The notes beneath the pieces are model-generated. The model had not been told where the DNA came from and made no database searches. It was given only the letters and a program-made list of their open reading frames with translations. A stretch of 64,000 nt of DNA, taken from Actinokineospora baliensis. GTDB lineage: Bacteria > Actinomycetota > Actinomycetes > Mycobacteriales > Pseudonocardiaceae. The DNA is taken from the NCBI RefSeq assembly GCF_016907695.1, contig NZ_JAFBCK010000001.1, positions 3,031,001 to 3,095,000 of the forward strand. The letters are read 5' to 3'. Shown piece by piece: positions 55,715 through 64,000 of the stretch (within the stretch, counting starts at the first letter, position 1; each line of letters starts with the position of its first letter). The translations under genes and the position numbers were made by a program.

Positions 55715-56332
55715 GTGTCTGAGTTTCGCAACGGAATGGCGGCTGACGGGGTGCCCGGAGCGCGGTGGCGCAAGAGCTCCCGCAGCGGCGCGGTGGGCAA
55801 CTGCGTCGAGCTGTCGCCGGTCGACGACGCGCGCACCGCGGTCCGCGACTCGAAGAACCCCTCGGGCCCCGCGCTCCTGTTCCCCGGTTCGGTCATCGCG
55901 TCGTTCACCCGTGCCGTGAAGGACGGACACGTCGCGACCACCGACGCCTCCCACGCCGCCGAGGCGTACCTGCGCATGCTCGTCTCGCGCGGGTTCGAGT
56001 TCCTGCACCCGCGCGACGCCAGCGGTGAGATCGCCGCCGTCGTCGGGGTGCGCGCGCACCACAACGTGATCGACGTCGTCCGGCTGCACGCCGAGGACGA
56101 GGTCATCGCCACCCGCCTGCCCGGCGACACCGACGACGTGCTCAACCCCAGCGTCGTGCTCTGGCACCGCGAGGGCTGGGCCGCCGAGGTGCTGCGGCAG
56201 ATGATCGACCTGCCCGACGACCGCACCCCCGGCTCACTCGGCCAACTGCGCGAAGACATGGCCGCCGTCGGCAACGGCTGCTGGGTGCCCACGGCACCGG
56301 GCCGCTCGCGCTGGCTGCCCGCCTCCGCCTGA
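55715..56332 (+). CDS. DUF397 protein with an extra C-terminal domain
   Basis: 205 residues from GTG 55715 (VSEFRNGMAADG), after GGCGGAGG. Residues 17-60 are a DUF397 domain ('GARWRKSSRSGAVGNCVELSPVDDARTAVRDSKNPSGPALLFP'). Unlike the usual 60-80-residue DUF397 proteins, it continues with about 140 residues ('VIASFTRAVKDGHVATTDASHAAEAYLRMLVSRGFEFLHPRDASGEIAAVVGVRAHHNVIDVVRLHAEDEVIATRLPG'), a soluble alpha/beta segment I do not recognise. DUF397 proteins act as partners of Xre-DUF5753 regulators (BldB/WhiJ-type systems), as the neighbour suggests. Confidence 0.85.
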   Translation: MSEFRNGMAADGVPGARWRKSSRSGAVGNCVELSPVDDARTAVRDSKNPSGPALLFPGSVIASFTRAVKDGHVATTDASHAAEAYLRMLVSRGFEFLHPRDASGEIAAVVGVRAHHNVIDVVRLHAEDEVIATRLPGDTDDVLNPSVVLWHREGWAAEVLRQMIDLPDDRTPGSLGQLREDMAAVGNGCWVPTAPGRSRWLPASA

Positions 56333-56358
56333 GCCCACCGCTCGATTCCCGGCTCGAC

Positions 56359-56395
56359 CCAGAAGGCCACCCCCGACCCCGGGGTGGCCTTCTGG
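56359..56395 (+). terminator. strong terminator after the DUF397 gene
   Basis: A 15-bp perfect stem, CCAGAAGGCCACCCC (56359-56373) with GGGGTGGCCTTCTGG (56381-56395), loop 7. Confidence 0.85.
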
Positions 56396-56704
56396 CGTTC
56401 AGGACCGCCCACCGCCCACCGCCCACCGCCCAGCGCGAGGCCGCCGTCGTGTCGACCAGCGCGCCCGCCACCGCGGTCGCCTTAGCGGTCCGAAAAGCTG
56501 GCCCACCCCCCGGGCGACGATGTCGGTGTTCGACCTGCCCCCGCCCTGTTGGCCGCGCGCCGCGCCCCGCTGACCTCGCCCGGCCTGGCCTCGCGCCGCG
56601 CCCAGCGCCTCGCCTGCCCCGCCCTACTGGCCCGGCCTCGCCGCGCCCGTCCCGCGCCTCGTCCTGTGGGGACTGTCACGGTGCCACTGCGATCGCGTCT
56701 GGCG
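56396..56704. other. gene-free low-complexity leader region before etfBA
   Basis: A (CCACCGCC)n tract near 56405-56432, then C-rich sequence with GCCCCGCCC/CGCCTCG runs. Frames here (for example 56449-56715) are arginine/proline-rich artefacts. The etfBA operator starts at 56705. Confidence 0.6.
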
Positions 56705-56719
56705 CTACCGGCTAGTAAC
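56705..56719. promoter_or_regulatory. putative operator upstream of etfBA
   Basis: CTACCGGCTAGTAAC, fitting CTACYNNNNRGTAAC (half-sites TACC/AGTA), 136-150 bases before the etfB ATG. A second binding element is not evident. Confidence 0.55.
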
Positions 56720-56854
56720 ATCGCGGTGGTAAAGCCCACCGTGCCCGGCACGGCCGCGGCATGGCAAGGTCAGCCGAACCGCACGAGAATCGCGCCGACC
56801 GGCATACCCGCCGTCCACCACACGGTGCTCGTCCCAGGAGGTCGAACAAGACCC

Positions 56855-57640
56855 ATGCCAAACATCGTTGTCCTGGTCAAGCAGGTGCCCGACACCTACT
56901 CCGAACGCAGGCTCGCCGATTCCGACCACACCCTGGACCGCGAGTCCGCCGACGCGGTGCTCGACGAGATCAACGAGCGCGCCGTCGAGGAGGCGCTGCT
57001 GATCAAGGAGGCGCAGGGCGGCGAGGTCACCGTGCTCAGCGTCGGACCGGAGCGGGCCACCGAGGCCATCCGCAAGGCCCTGTCGATGGGCGCGGACAAG
57101 GCCGTGCACGTGTCCGACCCCGCGCTGCACGGCGCCTGCCTGCTGCAGACCACCAAGGTGCTGGCCGCCGCGATCGGCAAGGTCGACGGCGTCGACCTGG
57201 TGATCGCGGGCAACGAGGCCACCGACGGCCGCGGCGGCGCGGTGCCCGCGATGCTGGCCGAGGTCCTGGGCTACCCGCAGCTCACCCACGCCCGCAAGGT
57301 CGCCATCGACGGCTCCACGATCACCGTCACCAGGGAGACCGACACCGGGCTCACCCACCTGTCGGCGACCCTGCCCGCGGTGGTCAGCGTCGGCGAGAAG
57401 ATCAACGAGCCGCGCTACCCCTCGTTCAAGGGGATCATGGCCGCCAAGAAGAAGCCCGTCGAGACCTTCACCGTCGCCGACCTGGGCATCGACGCGGGCC
57501 AGGTGGGCCTGGCCGCGGCCAGCACCACCGTGCTGGAGGCCACCCCGAAGCCGCCGCGCTCGGCGGGCCAGCGGGTCGAGGACGCCGGGGACGGCGGCAG
57601 CAAGATCGCCGAGTACCTCATCGGCCAGAAGCTCATCTGA
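56855..57640 (+). CDS. etfB: electron transfer flavoprotein beta subunit
   Basis: 261 residues from ATG 56855 (MPNIVVLVKQVPDTYSERRL), after CAGGAGG. The AMP-binding 'INERAVEEALLIKE' and the signature 'DLVIAGNEATDGRGGAVPAMLAEVLGYPQL' plus 'LPAVVSVGEKINEPRYPSFKGIMAAKKKPVE' (ETF-beta signature) are present. Accepts electrons from acyl-CoA dehydrogenases and passes them to the quinone pool. Operon with etfA. Confidence 0.96.
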   Translation: MPNIVVLVKQVPDTYSERRLADSDHTLDRESADAVLDEINERAVEEALLIKEAQGGEVTVLSVGPERATEAIRKALSMGADKAVHVSDPALHGACLLQTTKVLAAAIGKVDGVDLVIAGNEATDGRGGAVPAMLAEVLGYPQLTHARKVAIDGSTITVTRETDTGLTHLSATLPAVVSVGEKINEPRYPSFKGIMAAKKKPVETFTVADLGIDAGQVGLAAASTTVLEATPKPPRSAGQRVEDAGDGGSKIAEYLIGQKLI

Positions 57641-57661
57641 CAACAACGAGGAGGAACCCCC

Positions 57662-58630
57662 ATGTCTGAGGTACTGGTCCTCGTTGACGAGGTCGACGGC
57701 GAGGTCAAGAAGGTCACCTTCGAGCTGCTCACCGCGGCCCGCGAGATCGGCGAACCCGCTGCCGTCGTGGTCGCCGCGCCCGGCACCGCCGCGAAGGTCA
57801 AGGAGTCGCTGGCCGCCTACGGCGCGGCCAAGGTGTACGTCGCCGAGTCCGACGACGTCGCCAACTACCTGCTCACCCCCGCTGTCGACGTGCTCGCCGC
57901 CCTGGTCGCGGCCAAGTCGCCCGCGGCGGTGCTGATCTCGGCGACCGCTGACGGCAAGGAGATCGCCGGACGGCTCGCCGTGCGCACCGACTCCGGCCTG
58001 CTCATCGAGGCGATCGGCCTGGAGAGCTCCGGCGGCGACGTCGTCGGGGTGCAGTCGATCTTCGGTGGCGCGTTCACGGTCAAGGCCAAGGCCAACCGGG
58101 GCACCCCGATCGTCACCGTCCGCCCCGGCGGCGTCGACGCGGTCGAGGCCGCCGGTGCCGCCGCCGAGGAGACCGTCGAGGTCCCCGCGGTCGAGGCGGC
58201 CAAGGCGACCGCGATCACCGGCCGCGAACCGATCGTCGGCGGCGACCGGCCCGAGCTGACCGAGGCCTCCATCGTGGTCTCCGGCGGCCGCGGCGTCGGC
58301 TCCGCGGAGAAGTTCGACGTCGTCGAGAAGCTCGCCGACTCCCTCGGTGCCGCCGTCGGCGCCTCCCGCGCCGCGGTCGACTCCGGCTACTACCCGGCCC
58401 AGTTCCAGGTCGGCCAGACCGGCAAGACGGTGTCCCCGCAGCTCTACGTCGCCCTCGGCATCTCCGGGGCGATCCAGCACCGCGCGGGCATGCAGACCTC
58501 GAAGACCATCGTCGCGGTGAACAAGGACGCCGAGGCGCCGATCTTCGAGATCGCCGACTTCGGCGTCGTCGGCGACCTGTTCGCCGTCGCACCGCAGCTG
58601 ACCGACGAGGTCGCCAAGCGCAAGGGCTGA
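57662..58630 (+). CDS. etfA: electron transfer flavoprotein alpha subunit
   Basis: 322 residues, 21 bases after etfB with AGGAGG before the ATG. C-terminal FAD domain: '[74 protein letters not shown]' and '[12 protein letters not shown]'. Forms the heterodimer with EtfB. Followed by a terminator hairpin. Confidence 0.97.
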   Translation: MSEVLVLVDEVDGEVKKVTFELLTAAREIGEPAAVVVAAPGTAAKVKESLAAYGAAKVYVAESDDVANYLLTPAVDVLAALVAAKSPAAVLISATADGKEIAGRLAVRTDSGLLIEAIGLESSGGDVVGVQSIFGGAFTVKAKANRGTPIVTVRPGGVDAVEAAGAAAEETVEVPAVEAAKATAITGREPIVGGDRPELTEASIVVSGGRGVGSAEKFDVVEKLADSLGAAVGASRAAVDSGYYPAQFQVGQTGKTVSPQLYVALGISGAIQHRAGMQTSKTIVAVNKDAEAPIFEIADFGVVGDLFAVAPQLTDEVAKRKG

Positions 58631-58647
58631 TCGTCTGGTGTTCGGCG

Positions 58648-58676
58648 AGGGGGCGGTCCGCGACGGGCCGCCCCCT
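58648..58676 (+). terminator. terminator after etfA
   Basis: AGGGGGCGGTCC (58648-58659) pairs with GGGCCGCCCCCT (58665-58676) with one G-T pair, loop 5, 18 bases past the stop. Confidence 0.75.
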
Positions 58677-58798
58677 CCGCCGTTCCCGAGCGGGATTCAC
58701 CTCATCCGGACCGCGGAACCGGCAATTCACTCAGTTGCCACTGTCGCGTCACGGCAAAGAACACACACCCGACGCCGACATCGCCCTAATCTCCTGGT

Positions 58799-59563
58799 AT
58801 GACGCAGGCCCAGGTGCTGGTCAGCACTGCGAAGCCCGGAATCGACGCACCCACCTACTCACTGCTCGTCGCGCACGACGGCTCCGAGGTCGAGGCCGCC
58901 CAGAGACTGCGCTACCAGGTGTTCGCCGAGGAGATGGGTGCCACCCTGCACACCTCGGTGCCCGGTCTGGACATCGACCACTTCGACCCGTTCTGCGACC
59001 ACCTCGTGGTCCGCGAGGACGCCACCGGCGAGATCGTCGGCACCTACCGGATGCTGCCGCCCGAGCGCGCCGCCGAGGCCGGATCCCTCTACTCCGACAC
59101 CGAGTTCGACCTCACCGCGCTCGCGGGCATCCGCGGCGCGCTGGTCGAAACCGGCCGCTCGTGCGTGCACCCCGACCACCGCAACGGCTCCGTGGTGAGC
59201 CTGGTGTGGGCGGGCATCGCGCGCTACATGTTGTTGTCCGGCCACGGTTTCCTCGCCGGGTGCGCCTCGGTCCCGCTGGCCGACGGCGGATCGCTGGCCG
59301 CCGGGGTGTGGCAATCGGTGCGCGACAAGCACTACAGCGACGAGCACCAGCGCGTCAGCCCGCGCACCCCGTGGGACTTCTCGACCGTCGAGGCACCGGC
59401 GCGCGCGGTGATGCCGCCGCTGCTCAAGGGATACCTGCGGCTGGGCGCCAAGGTCTGCGGCCCGCCCGCCCTCGACGCCGACTTCGGCGTCGCCGACTTC
59501 TTCGTCCTGCTCGACCTGGCCAACGTCGACCAGCGCTACCTGAAGTTCTTCCTGGGGGAGTAG
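58799..59563 (+). CDS. OlsB-like N-acyltransferase (hemolysin-acyltransferase fold)
   Basis: 254 residues from ATG 58799. '[17 protein letters not shown]...[28 protein letters not shown]' and '[48 protein letters not shown]' match PF13444, the acyl-[ACP]:ornithine N-acyltransferase (OlsB) group. Paired 4 bases upstream of a PlsC-type O-acyltransferase, the OlsB-OlsA arrangement for ornithine lipid synthesis. In M. tuberculosis the same neighbours (Rv3027c/Rv3026c, from memory) are less well characterised. The lipid product is inference. Confidence 0.86.
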   Translation: MTQAQVLVSTAKPGIDAPTYSLLVAHDGSEVEAAQRLRYQVFAEEMGATLHTSVPGLDIDHFDPFCDHLVVREDATGEIVGTYRMLPPERAAEAGSLYSDTEFDLTALAGIRGALVETGRSCVHPDHRNGSVVSLVWAGIARYMLLSGHGFLAGCASVPLADGGSLAAGVWQSVRDKHYSDEHQRVSPRTPWDFSTVEAPARAVMPPLLKGYLRLGAKVCGPPALDADFGVADFFVLLDLANVDQRYLKFFLGE

Positions 59564-59567
59564 AGCC

Positions 59568-60434
59568 ATGGCGCACGACTGGATGCCCACCTCGCCCTGC
59601 GGCACGTCCTGCCTCACCGACGGCGAACCCACCGTCGGCCGGGCCAGGGCCGCGTTACGGCTGTCGGGGGCGATCGCGGTGCTGCTGGTGGCGGCGCTGT
59701 CGGTGCCGGTGATGCCGGTGATCGGCCGCGCGGGCCGCGAACTGCTCGCCAAGCGGATCTTCCGCGCGGTGCTGCGCTCCTTCGGCGTCCGCCTCGTGGT
59801 GCGCGGCGCGGAGGCGCTGCGGGCGGGGAGCAGCCGCGGCGCACTGGTGGCCACCAACCACATCTCGTGGCTCGACATCGCCGCGATCAACGCCGTCCGC
59901 CCGATGCGGGCCCTCGCCAAGGTCGACATCCGCTCCTGGCCCGTCCTCGGCCGGGTCGTCGCCGCGGCGGGAACGCTGTTCGTTGACCGGGAGCGCCTGC
60001 GGTCGCTGCCCGCGACGGTGGCCGAGTTGGCGTCGTCGCTGCGCTCGGGTTCGCTGGTGTACGTCTGCCCGGAGGGCACCACCTGGTGCGGCCAGGGCAT
60101 GGGCAAGTTCCGCCCGGCGCTGTTCCAGGCCGCCATCGACGGCGGCGTGCCGGTCCGCCCGATCGCCCTGCGCTTCCACCTGGCGGACGGCCGGGAAACC
60201 ACCACGCCCGCCTTCATCGGCACCGAAACCATCGTCGACTCCGTCCGCCGCGTCGCCCGCCTGCGCGGCCTGGTGCTGGAGCTGACCGTCCTCGACGAAC
60301 TGGCCCCCGGCCGCGCCGCCAACCGCAAGGAGTTGGCCGCGCTCACCGAAGCCGCCATCAACTCGTCCCTGGACCGCGTCACCCCCATCCCCGCCCAACG
60401 CCCCCGCCGCCGCCCCGCCACCCTCCGCGCCTGA
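59568..60434 (+). CDS. PlsC/OlsA-like 1-acyl-sn-glycerol-3-phosphate acyltransferase
   Basis: 288 residues. One N-terminal TM ('[20 protein letters not shown]') then the LPLAT domain: '[13 protein letters not shown]' (HX4D), '[27 protein letters not shown]', '[41 protein letters not shown]'. Acts at the inner membrane to esterify a lyso-lipid, probably the lyso-ornithine lipid made by the adjacent OlsB-like enzyme, or lysophosphatidate. Ends just before the palindrome array. Confidence 0.9.
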   Translation: MAHDWMPTSPCGTSCLTDGEPTVGRARAALRLSGAIAVLLVAALSVPVMPVIGRAGRELLAKRIFRAVLRSFGVRLVVRGAEALRAGSSRGALVATNHISWLDIAAINAVRPMRALAKVDIRSWPVLGRVVAAAGTLFVDRERLRSLPATVAELASSLRSGSLVYVCPEGTTWCGQGMGKFRPALFQAAIDGGVPVRPIALRFHLADGRETTTPAFIGTETIVDSVRRVARLRGLVLELTVLDELAPGRAANRKELAALTEAAINSSLDRVTPIPAQRPRRRPATLRA

Positions 60435-60467
60435 GCACCGCTCACAACCGAGAGCGCCGCCCACAAA

Positions 60468-60720
60468 CGAGAGCGGTGCTCTCGCGTCACGAGAGCGTTG
60501 GCCGCAATCGAGAGCACTGCTCTCGCCTTGCTGGACCGCCGCTCGCGAAAGAGAGCGTCGCTCTTTTGTAAGTGCCCTGCTCTCGCTCGGTGCTCCGACG
60601 GCGGCCGAGAGCGCTGCTCTCATATAGGAGCGCCGCTCATAATCGAGAGCGATGCTCTCGCCTTGCTGGACCACCGCTCACTATCGAGATCAGTGCTCTT
60701 GTTCGAGAGCGGTGCTCTCG
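60468..60720. repeat. array of GAGAGCNNTGCTCTC palindromes
   Basis: Palindromes CGAGAGCNNTGCTCTCG at 60468-60484, 60509-60525, 60606-60622 (last base changed), 60644-60660 and 60704-60720, plus diverged copies at about 60550-60566 and 60685-60701. Successive starts differ by about 38-56 bp, mostly 41. A longer unit (palindrome plus CCTTGCTGGACCNCCGCTC) occurs at 60509 and 60644. Half-site fragments (GAGCGGTGCTC) continue to about 60760. The 375-bp gap between plsC and the MFS gene holds nothing else. Confidence 0.85.
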
Positions 60721-60809
60721 GTTGTGAGCGGTGCTCGTTGTCGAGGTCACTGCTCCCGGGTGCGGAAAGGGCTGGACCTCGACCCAGGTTGAGGTCGGAA
60801 GATGAGGGA

Positions 60810-62186
60810 GTGACCAGCTCCGAGACCGTCGACCAGTCCGCTCCCCGGGTCCACCTGTGGGGCCCCAGCACCCGAGCCACGACCTTCGGGATCCTCCTCC
60901 TGGTCACCATCGGCGCCTTCGAGCACCTGGGCGTCTCCACCGCCCTGCCGAGGATGCTCGCCGAGTTGGAGGGCCAGCACCTCTACTCCTGGCCCTTCAC
61001 CGCCTTCCTCTCCGCCAACGTCGTCGCCACTGTGGTGAGCGGGTGGGTCTGCGACCGCATTGGCGCAAGAGCGGTCCTCATGGTCGCCCCCGCCCTCTTC
61101 CTCCTAGGGCTTCTCGTCGCCGGCACCGCGGAGTCGATGCCTGTCCTCTTAGCCGCACGGGTTCTCCAAGGGCTAGGCCTGGGCGGCGAGGTAGTGGCCA
61201 TCTATGTCCTAGTCGCGCTCGTGTACCCAGAGCGCGTCCGCCCGGCTGCCTTTGGGCTGCTCGCTGCGGCTTGGGTGGTGCCCTCCATCGTTGGCCCCAC
61301 TCTGGCGGGCATCGTCACCGAGCGGTTCGGCTGGAGGTGGGTCTTCCTAGGCCTCGCACCGCTAGCCGTCCTCGGTGTGGTTCTTCTCATTCCGAGCCTG
61401 CGCGGCCTGCCGAAGCCAGACAAGTCCGATAGCCCTATGCGCAAGGGGCTCCCTCTAGCGGCACTGGCGGCAGCTATAGGCATCCCGGCGATCAGTTGGG
61501 CCGCGCAACACCCCTCTATTGCCACCCTCTGGCTAGGCCTGGGCGGACTGGCCCTCCTCATCCCCGCGCTCCGCACCCTCCTACCCCGAGGCACCCTCAG
61601 AGGGCGCCCCGGCCTCCCTAAGGTCATCCTCGCGCGCGGCCTCTTCGCAGGCGCCTTCTTCGGCGTAGAGGCGTTCGTCCCGCTCACCTTGACGAGCGTG
61701 CACGGGCTCTCTCCCGCCCTCGCGGGTCTCCCGCTTACCGTTGGCGCTCTCGGCTGGTCCTTCGCCTCCGCGTGGCAGGGCAGGCGGCCCGACATCCCGA
61801 GGACGACGCTCATCCGCGTCGGGTTCGCGATCCTGGCCGCCGGGCTGGCGGCGATGGTGTTCGTCGCCGTGCCGTGGGGGTCGCCGTGGGTGGCGGCTGT
61901 GGTGTGGACCGTGTGCGGGGCGGGGATGGGGTTGGGCTTCCCGTCCATCAACGTCCTCGCGCTGGGGCTCTCGCCCGCGGGTGAACGGGGGTTCACCTCC
62001 TCGGCGCTGCAGGTCAGCGACACCCTGTTCTCCGCGACGCTGGTCGGGCTGGGGGGTGTGCTGCTGGCCGCGCTGGCCTCGGCGGCGGCGCCGACGGGCG
62101 CGGTCGTGCCGATCGACCTGGTGATGGCCGCCGTGGCGCTGCTGGGGGCGGTGGCCTTCCGGCGGTCGACCGACGACCGGGTGTGA
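60810..62186 (+). CDS. MFS drug/solute exporter (DHA2-like)
   Basis: 458 residues, GTG 60810 ([20 protein letters not shown]). 12-14 TM helices with MFS motif A '[27 protein letters not shown]' and motif C-like '[29 protein letters not shown]'. An extruder-type transporter; cargo unknown. The codon mix is T/A-ended between about 61,030 and 61,750 (with one TTA leucine at 61149) and G/C-ended elsewhere. It interrupts the plsC-cysteine desulfurase neighbourhood, so it may be an insertion. The palindrome array lies in its promoter region. Confidence 0.88.
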   Translation: MTSSETVDQSAPRVHLWGPSTRATTFGILLLVTIGAFEHLGVSTALPRMLAELEGQHLYSWPFTAFLSANVVATVVSGWVCDRIGARAVLMVAPALFLLGLLVAGTAESMPVLLAARVLQGLGLGGEVVAIYVLVALVYPERVRPAAFGLLAAAWVVPSIVGPTLAGIVTERFGWRWVFLGLAPLAVLGVVLLIPSLRGLPKPDKSDSPMRKGLPLAALAAAIGIPAISWAAQHPSIATLWLGLGGLALLIPALRTLLPRGTLRGRPGLPKVILARGLFAGAFFGVEAFVPLTLTSVHGLSPALAGLPLTVGALGWSFASAWQGRRPDIPRTTLIRVGFAILAAGLAAMVFVAVPWGSPWVAAVVWTVCGAGMGLGFPSINVLALGLSPAGERGFTSSALQVSDTLFSATLVGLGGVLLAALASAAAPTGAVVPIDLVMAAVALLGAVAFRRSTDDRV

Positions 62187-62235
62187 GCTGGCCCGGTGCT
62201 GGACCCGGCTGGGTTCGGTCTACCCTGGGTGCGCG

Positions 62236-63456
62236 ATGACCTACCTCGACCACGCGGCCACCACGCCCATCCTGCCGGAGGCGGTCGCGGCCCTGACCGG
62301 GGCGTTGTCCAACCACGGCAACGCCTCCTCGCTGCATTCCGCTGGCCGCAGGGCCCGCCGCGCCGTCGAGGAGGCGCGCGAGTCGATGGCGGCGGCCCTC
62401 GGCGCCCGGCCGTCCGAGGTGATCTTCACCTCCGGCGGGACCGAGAGCGACAACCTGGCGGTCAAGGGGATCTACTGGGCCCGCCGCGCCGCCGACCCCG
62501 CCCGCGTCCGGGTGCTGGTGTCGGCGGTGGAGCACCACGCGGTGCTCGACGCCGCGCTGTGGCTGGCCGAGCACGACGGCGCCAGGGTCACCCTGCTCGA
62601 GGTCGACGACTTCGGCCGGGTGCACGAGGACACCCTGCGCGCGGCCATCGCCGAGAACCCCGACGACGTCGCGCTGGTGAGCGTGATGTGGGCCAACAAC
62701 GAGGTCGGCACGGTCAACCCGGTGCGCGAGCTGGCGGGCACCTGCGCCGCGCACGGCATCCCGTTCCACACCGACGCCGTGCAGGCGGTCGGCGTGCTGC
62801 CGGTCGACTTCGGCCGCAGCGGCGCCAGCGCGTTGACCCTGTCCGGGCACAAGGTCGGCGGCCCGTTCGGTGTCGGCGCCCTGCTGCTGAGCCGCGACGT
62901 CACCTGCACCCCGGTTTCGCACGGCGGCGGCCAGGAGCGCGACGTGCGGTCGGGCACCCTCGACGTCCCGGCGATCGTCGCGATGGCCGCCGCGGTGCGG
63001 GTCGCGACCGAGCAGCGCGCGCAGCGGGCGCGGCGGCTGACGGTGTTGCGCGACGAGCTGGTCGCGGCGGTGCGCGAGGTCGTTCCAGCCGCGGTGCTCA
63101 ACGGCGACCCCGGTGAGTCCGAAGTGGATGGTGGACCGTCCAGGCTGCCCGGCAACGCGCACTTCAGCTTCCCCGGCTGCGAGGGCGACAGCCTCCTCAT
63201 GCTGCTCGACGCCAGGGGCATCGAGTGCTCGACCGGTTCGGCGTGCACCGCGGGGGTGGCCCAGCCCTCGCACGTGCTGCTCGCCATGGGGGTCGAGGCG
63301 GCGCCCGCGCGCGGGTCGCTGCGCTTCTCCCTCGGCCACACCTCGACCCCGGCCGACGTCGCCGCCCTCGCCGGGGCGATCGGCCCGGTGGTCGAGCGGG
63401 CCCGCAACGCCGGGTTGGCCGGGCTGCGCCGGGGTGTGTCCCCGGCGGAGGTGTAG
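62236..63456 (+). CDS. cysteine desulfurase (IscS/NifS type)
   Basis: 406 residues from ATG 62236. PLP-binding Lys in '[18 protein letters not shown]', '[16 protein letters not shown]', '[18 protein letters not shown]', 'HTDAVQAVG', and catalytic Cys loop '[23 protein letters not shown]'. Supplies sulfur for tRNA 2-thiouridine made by the next gene, mnmA, 3 bases downstream, and perhaps Fe-S clusters. Confidence 0.95.
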   Translation: MTYLDHAATTPILPEAVAALTGALSNHGNASSLHSAGRRARRAVEEARESMAAALGARPSEVIFTSGGTESDNLAVKGIYWARRAADPARVRVLVSAVEHHAVLDAALWLAEHDGARVTLLEVDDFGRVHEDTLRAAIAENPDDVALVSVMWANNEVGTVNPVRELAGTCAAHGIPFHTDAVQAVGVLPVDFGRSGASALTLSGHKVGGPFGVGALLLSRDVTCTPVSHGGGQERDVRSGTLDVPAIVAMAAAVRVATEQRAQRARRLTVLRDELVAAVREVVPAAVLNGDPGESEVDGGPSRLPGNAHFSFPGCEGDSLLMLLDARGIECSTGSACTAGVAQPSHVLLAMGVEAAPARGSLRFSLGHTSTPADVAALAGAIGPVVERARNAGLAGLRRGVSPAEV

Positions 63457-63459
63457 ACC

Positions 63460-64000
63460 ATGCGGGTACTGGCGGCGATGAGCGGCGGGGTCGACTCCGC
63501 GGTGGCCGCGGCGCGCGCGGTCGAGGCGGGCCACGACGTGGTCGGGGTGCACCTGGCGCTCTCGGCCAAGCCGGGCACGCTGCGCACCGGGTCGCGCGGT
63601 TGCTGCACCATCGAGGACGCCCACGACGCCCGCCGGGTGGCCGACCTGCTGGGCATCCCGTTCTACGTCTGGGACTTCGCCGAGCGGTTCACCGAGGACG
63701 TCGTCGAGGACTTCGTCGCCGAGTACGCCGCGGGCCGCACGCCCAACCCGTGCCTCAAGTGCAACGAGCGGATCAAGTTCGAGGCGCTGCTGGACAAGGC
63801 GATCGCGCTGGGCTTCGACGCGGTCTGCACCGGCCACTACGCCAGGCTGGCCACCGTCGACGGCCACCCGGAGTTGCGCCGCGCCGCCGACCTGGACAAG
63901 GACCAGTCCTACGTGCTGGCCACCTTGACCCCGCACCAGCTCGCGCACGCGATGTTCCCGCTGGGCGGGTCGGTCAAGTCCGCGGTGCGCGCCGAGGCCA
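63460..64000 (+). CDS. mnmA: tRNA-specific 2-thiouridylase, 5' part (cut by window end)
   Basis: 180 residues seen, ATG 63460. PP-loop '[17 protein letters not shown]', '[23 protein letters not shown]'-type region read here as '[25 protein letters not shown]', catalytic Cys in '[38 protein letters not shown]' and '[17 protein letters not shown]'. Thiolates U34 of Lys/Glu/Gln tRNAs with sulfur from the adjacent desulfurase. The rest of the gene is beyond base 64,000. Confidence 0.95.
   Translation, partial: MRVLAAMSGGVDSAVAAARAVEAGHDVVGVHLALSAKPGTLRTGSRGCCTIEDAHDARRVADLLGIPFYVWDFAERFTEDVVEDFVAEYAAGRTPNPCLKCNERIKFEALLDKAIALGFDAVCTGHYARLATVDGHPELRRAADLDKDQSYVLATLTPHQLAHAMFPLGGSVKSAVRAEA

Noticed and set aside
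60468..60760. CRISPR array
   Set aside because: The repeats are short palindromes with 19-56-bp, repeat-like, non-unique spacing, and no cas genes are near.

Overview
The window is about 72% GC, with GTG and TTG starts, dense codon-biased genes and typical actinomycete families: paired Xre/DUF397 regulators, a DUF574 SAM methyltransferase, the GlgE alpha-glucan pathway, crotonyl-CoA carboxylase/reductase, ESX-type secreted proteins and a cysteine leader peptide. It looks like chromosomal DNA of an actinobacterium, most plausibly order Pseudonocardiales (Actinokineospora/Saccharothrix/Lentzea-like); the family-level guess is inference. No rRNA, tRNA, CRISPR array or transposase was seen.

Layout. 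0-5 kb: a gene tail, a secreted beta/gamma-crystallin-like protein, two alpha/beta hydrolases, a GNAT, a PH-domain membrane protein and a 1.1-kb degenerate repeat field. 5-19.5 kb: acyl-CoA metabolism (ccr, methylmalonyl-CoA epimerase, thiolase, meaB) with a universal stress protein, a DivIVA-like coiled-coil protein, a POT peptide transporter, an ABC exporter, MarR and a thioredoxin-like TPR protein. 19.6-24.8 kb: two paralogous zinc-protease-like lipoproteins, then an overlapping ParA-type ATPase/AlbA_2-ATPase pair. 24.9-36 kb: the alpha-glucan block glgB, CBS protein, mak, treS, glgE on the minus strand, with divergent glgP. 36.8-45 kb: a TPR membrane protein, trpF, a rhodanese/cysteine dioxygenase operon with a Cys-rich leader peptide, glgX and an orphan three-gene type VII secretion cassette. 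45-64 kb: ABC ATPase, enoyl-CoA hydratase, methyltransferase, hexapeptide acyltransferase, methyltransferase, GH57 branching enzyme, GT4, then etfBA, OlsB-like and PlsC-like acyltransferases, cysteine desulfurase and mnmA (cut by the window end). From memory this second block mirrors the M. tuberculosis Rv3041c-Rv3024c neighbourhood, and the 10-36 kb block mirrors Rv1322A-Rv1328, with local insertions (T7SS cassette, Xre/DUF397 locus, MFS gene).

Function. Two alpha-glucan systems are present: GlgE-type glucan synthesis and degradation (treS, mak, glgE, glgB, glgP, glgX), and a methylglucose-lipopolysaccharide-like locus (methyltransferase, GH57, GT4, acyltransferase). Fatty-acid/acyl-CoA oxidation genes (ccr, epimerase/thiolase, enoyl-CoA hydratase, etfBA) share a previously unremarked 15-bp promoter motif, CTACYNNNNRGTAAC, suggesting one regulator.

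The intergenic DNA is unusually structured. It holds (i) about 145-bp long-hairpin elements whose arms carry compensatory changes, (ii) a dispersed and tandem repeat whose units each carry a perfect actinobacterial DnaA box (TTGTCCACA), (iii) an array of GAGAGCNNTGCTCTC palindromes at about 40-bp spacing, (iv) 54- and 60-bp tandem repeats, and (v) the 2-3 kb and 36-kb repeat fields. These, the ParA/AlbA_2 pair and the shared acyl-CoA operator are the best candidates for undescribed biology.
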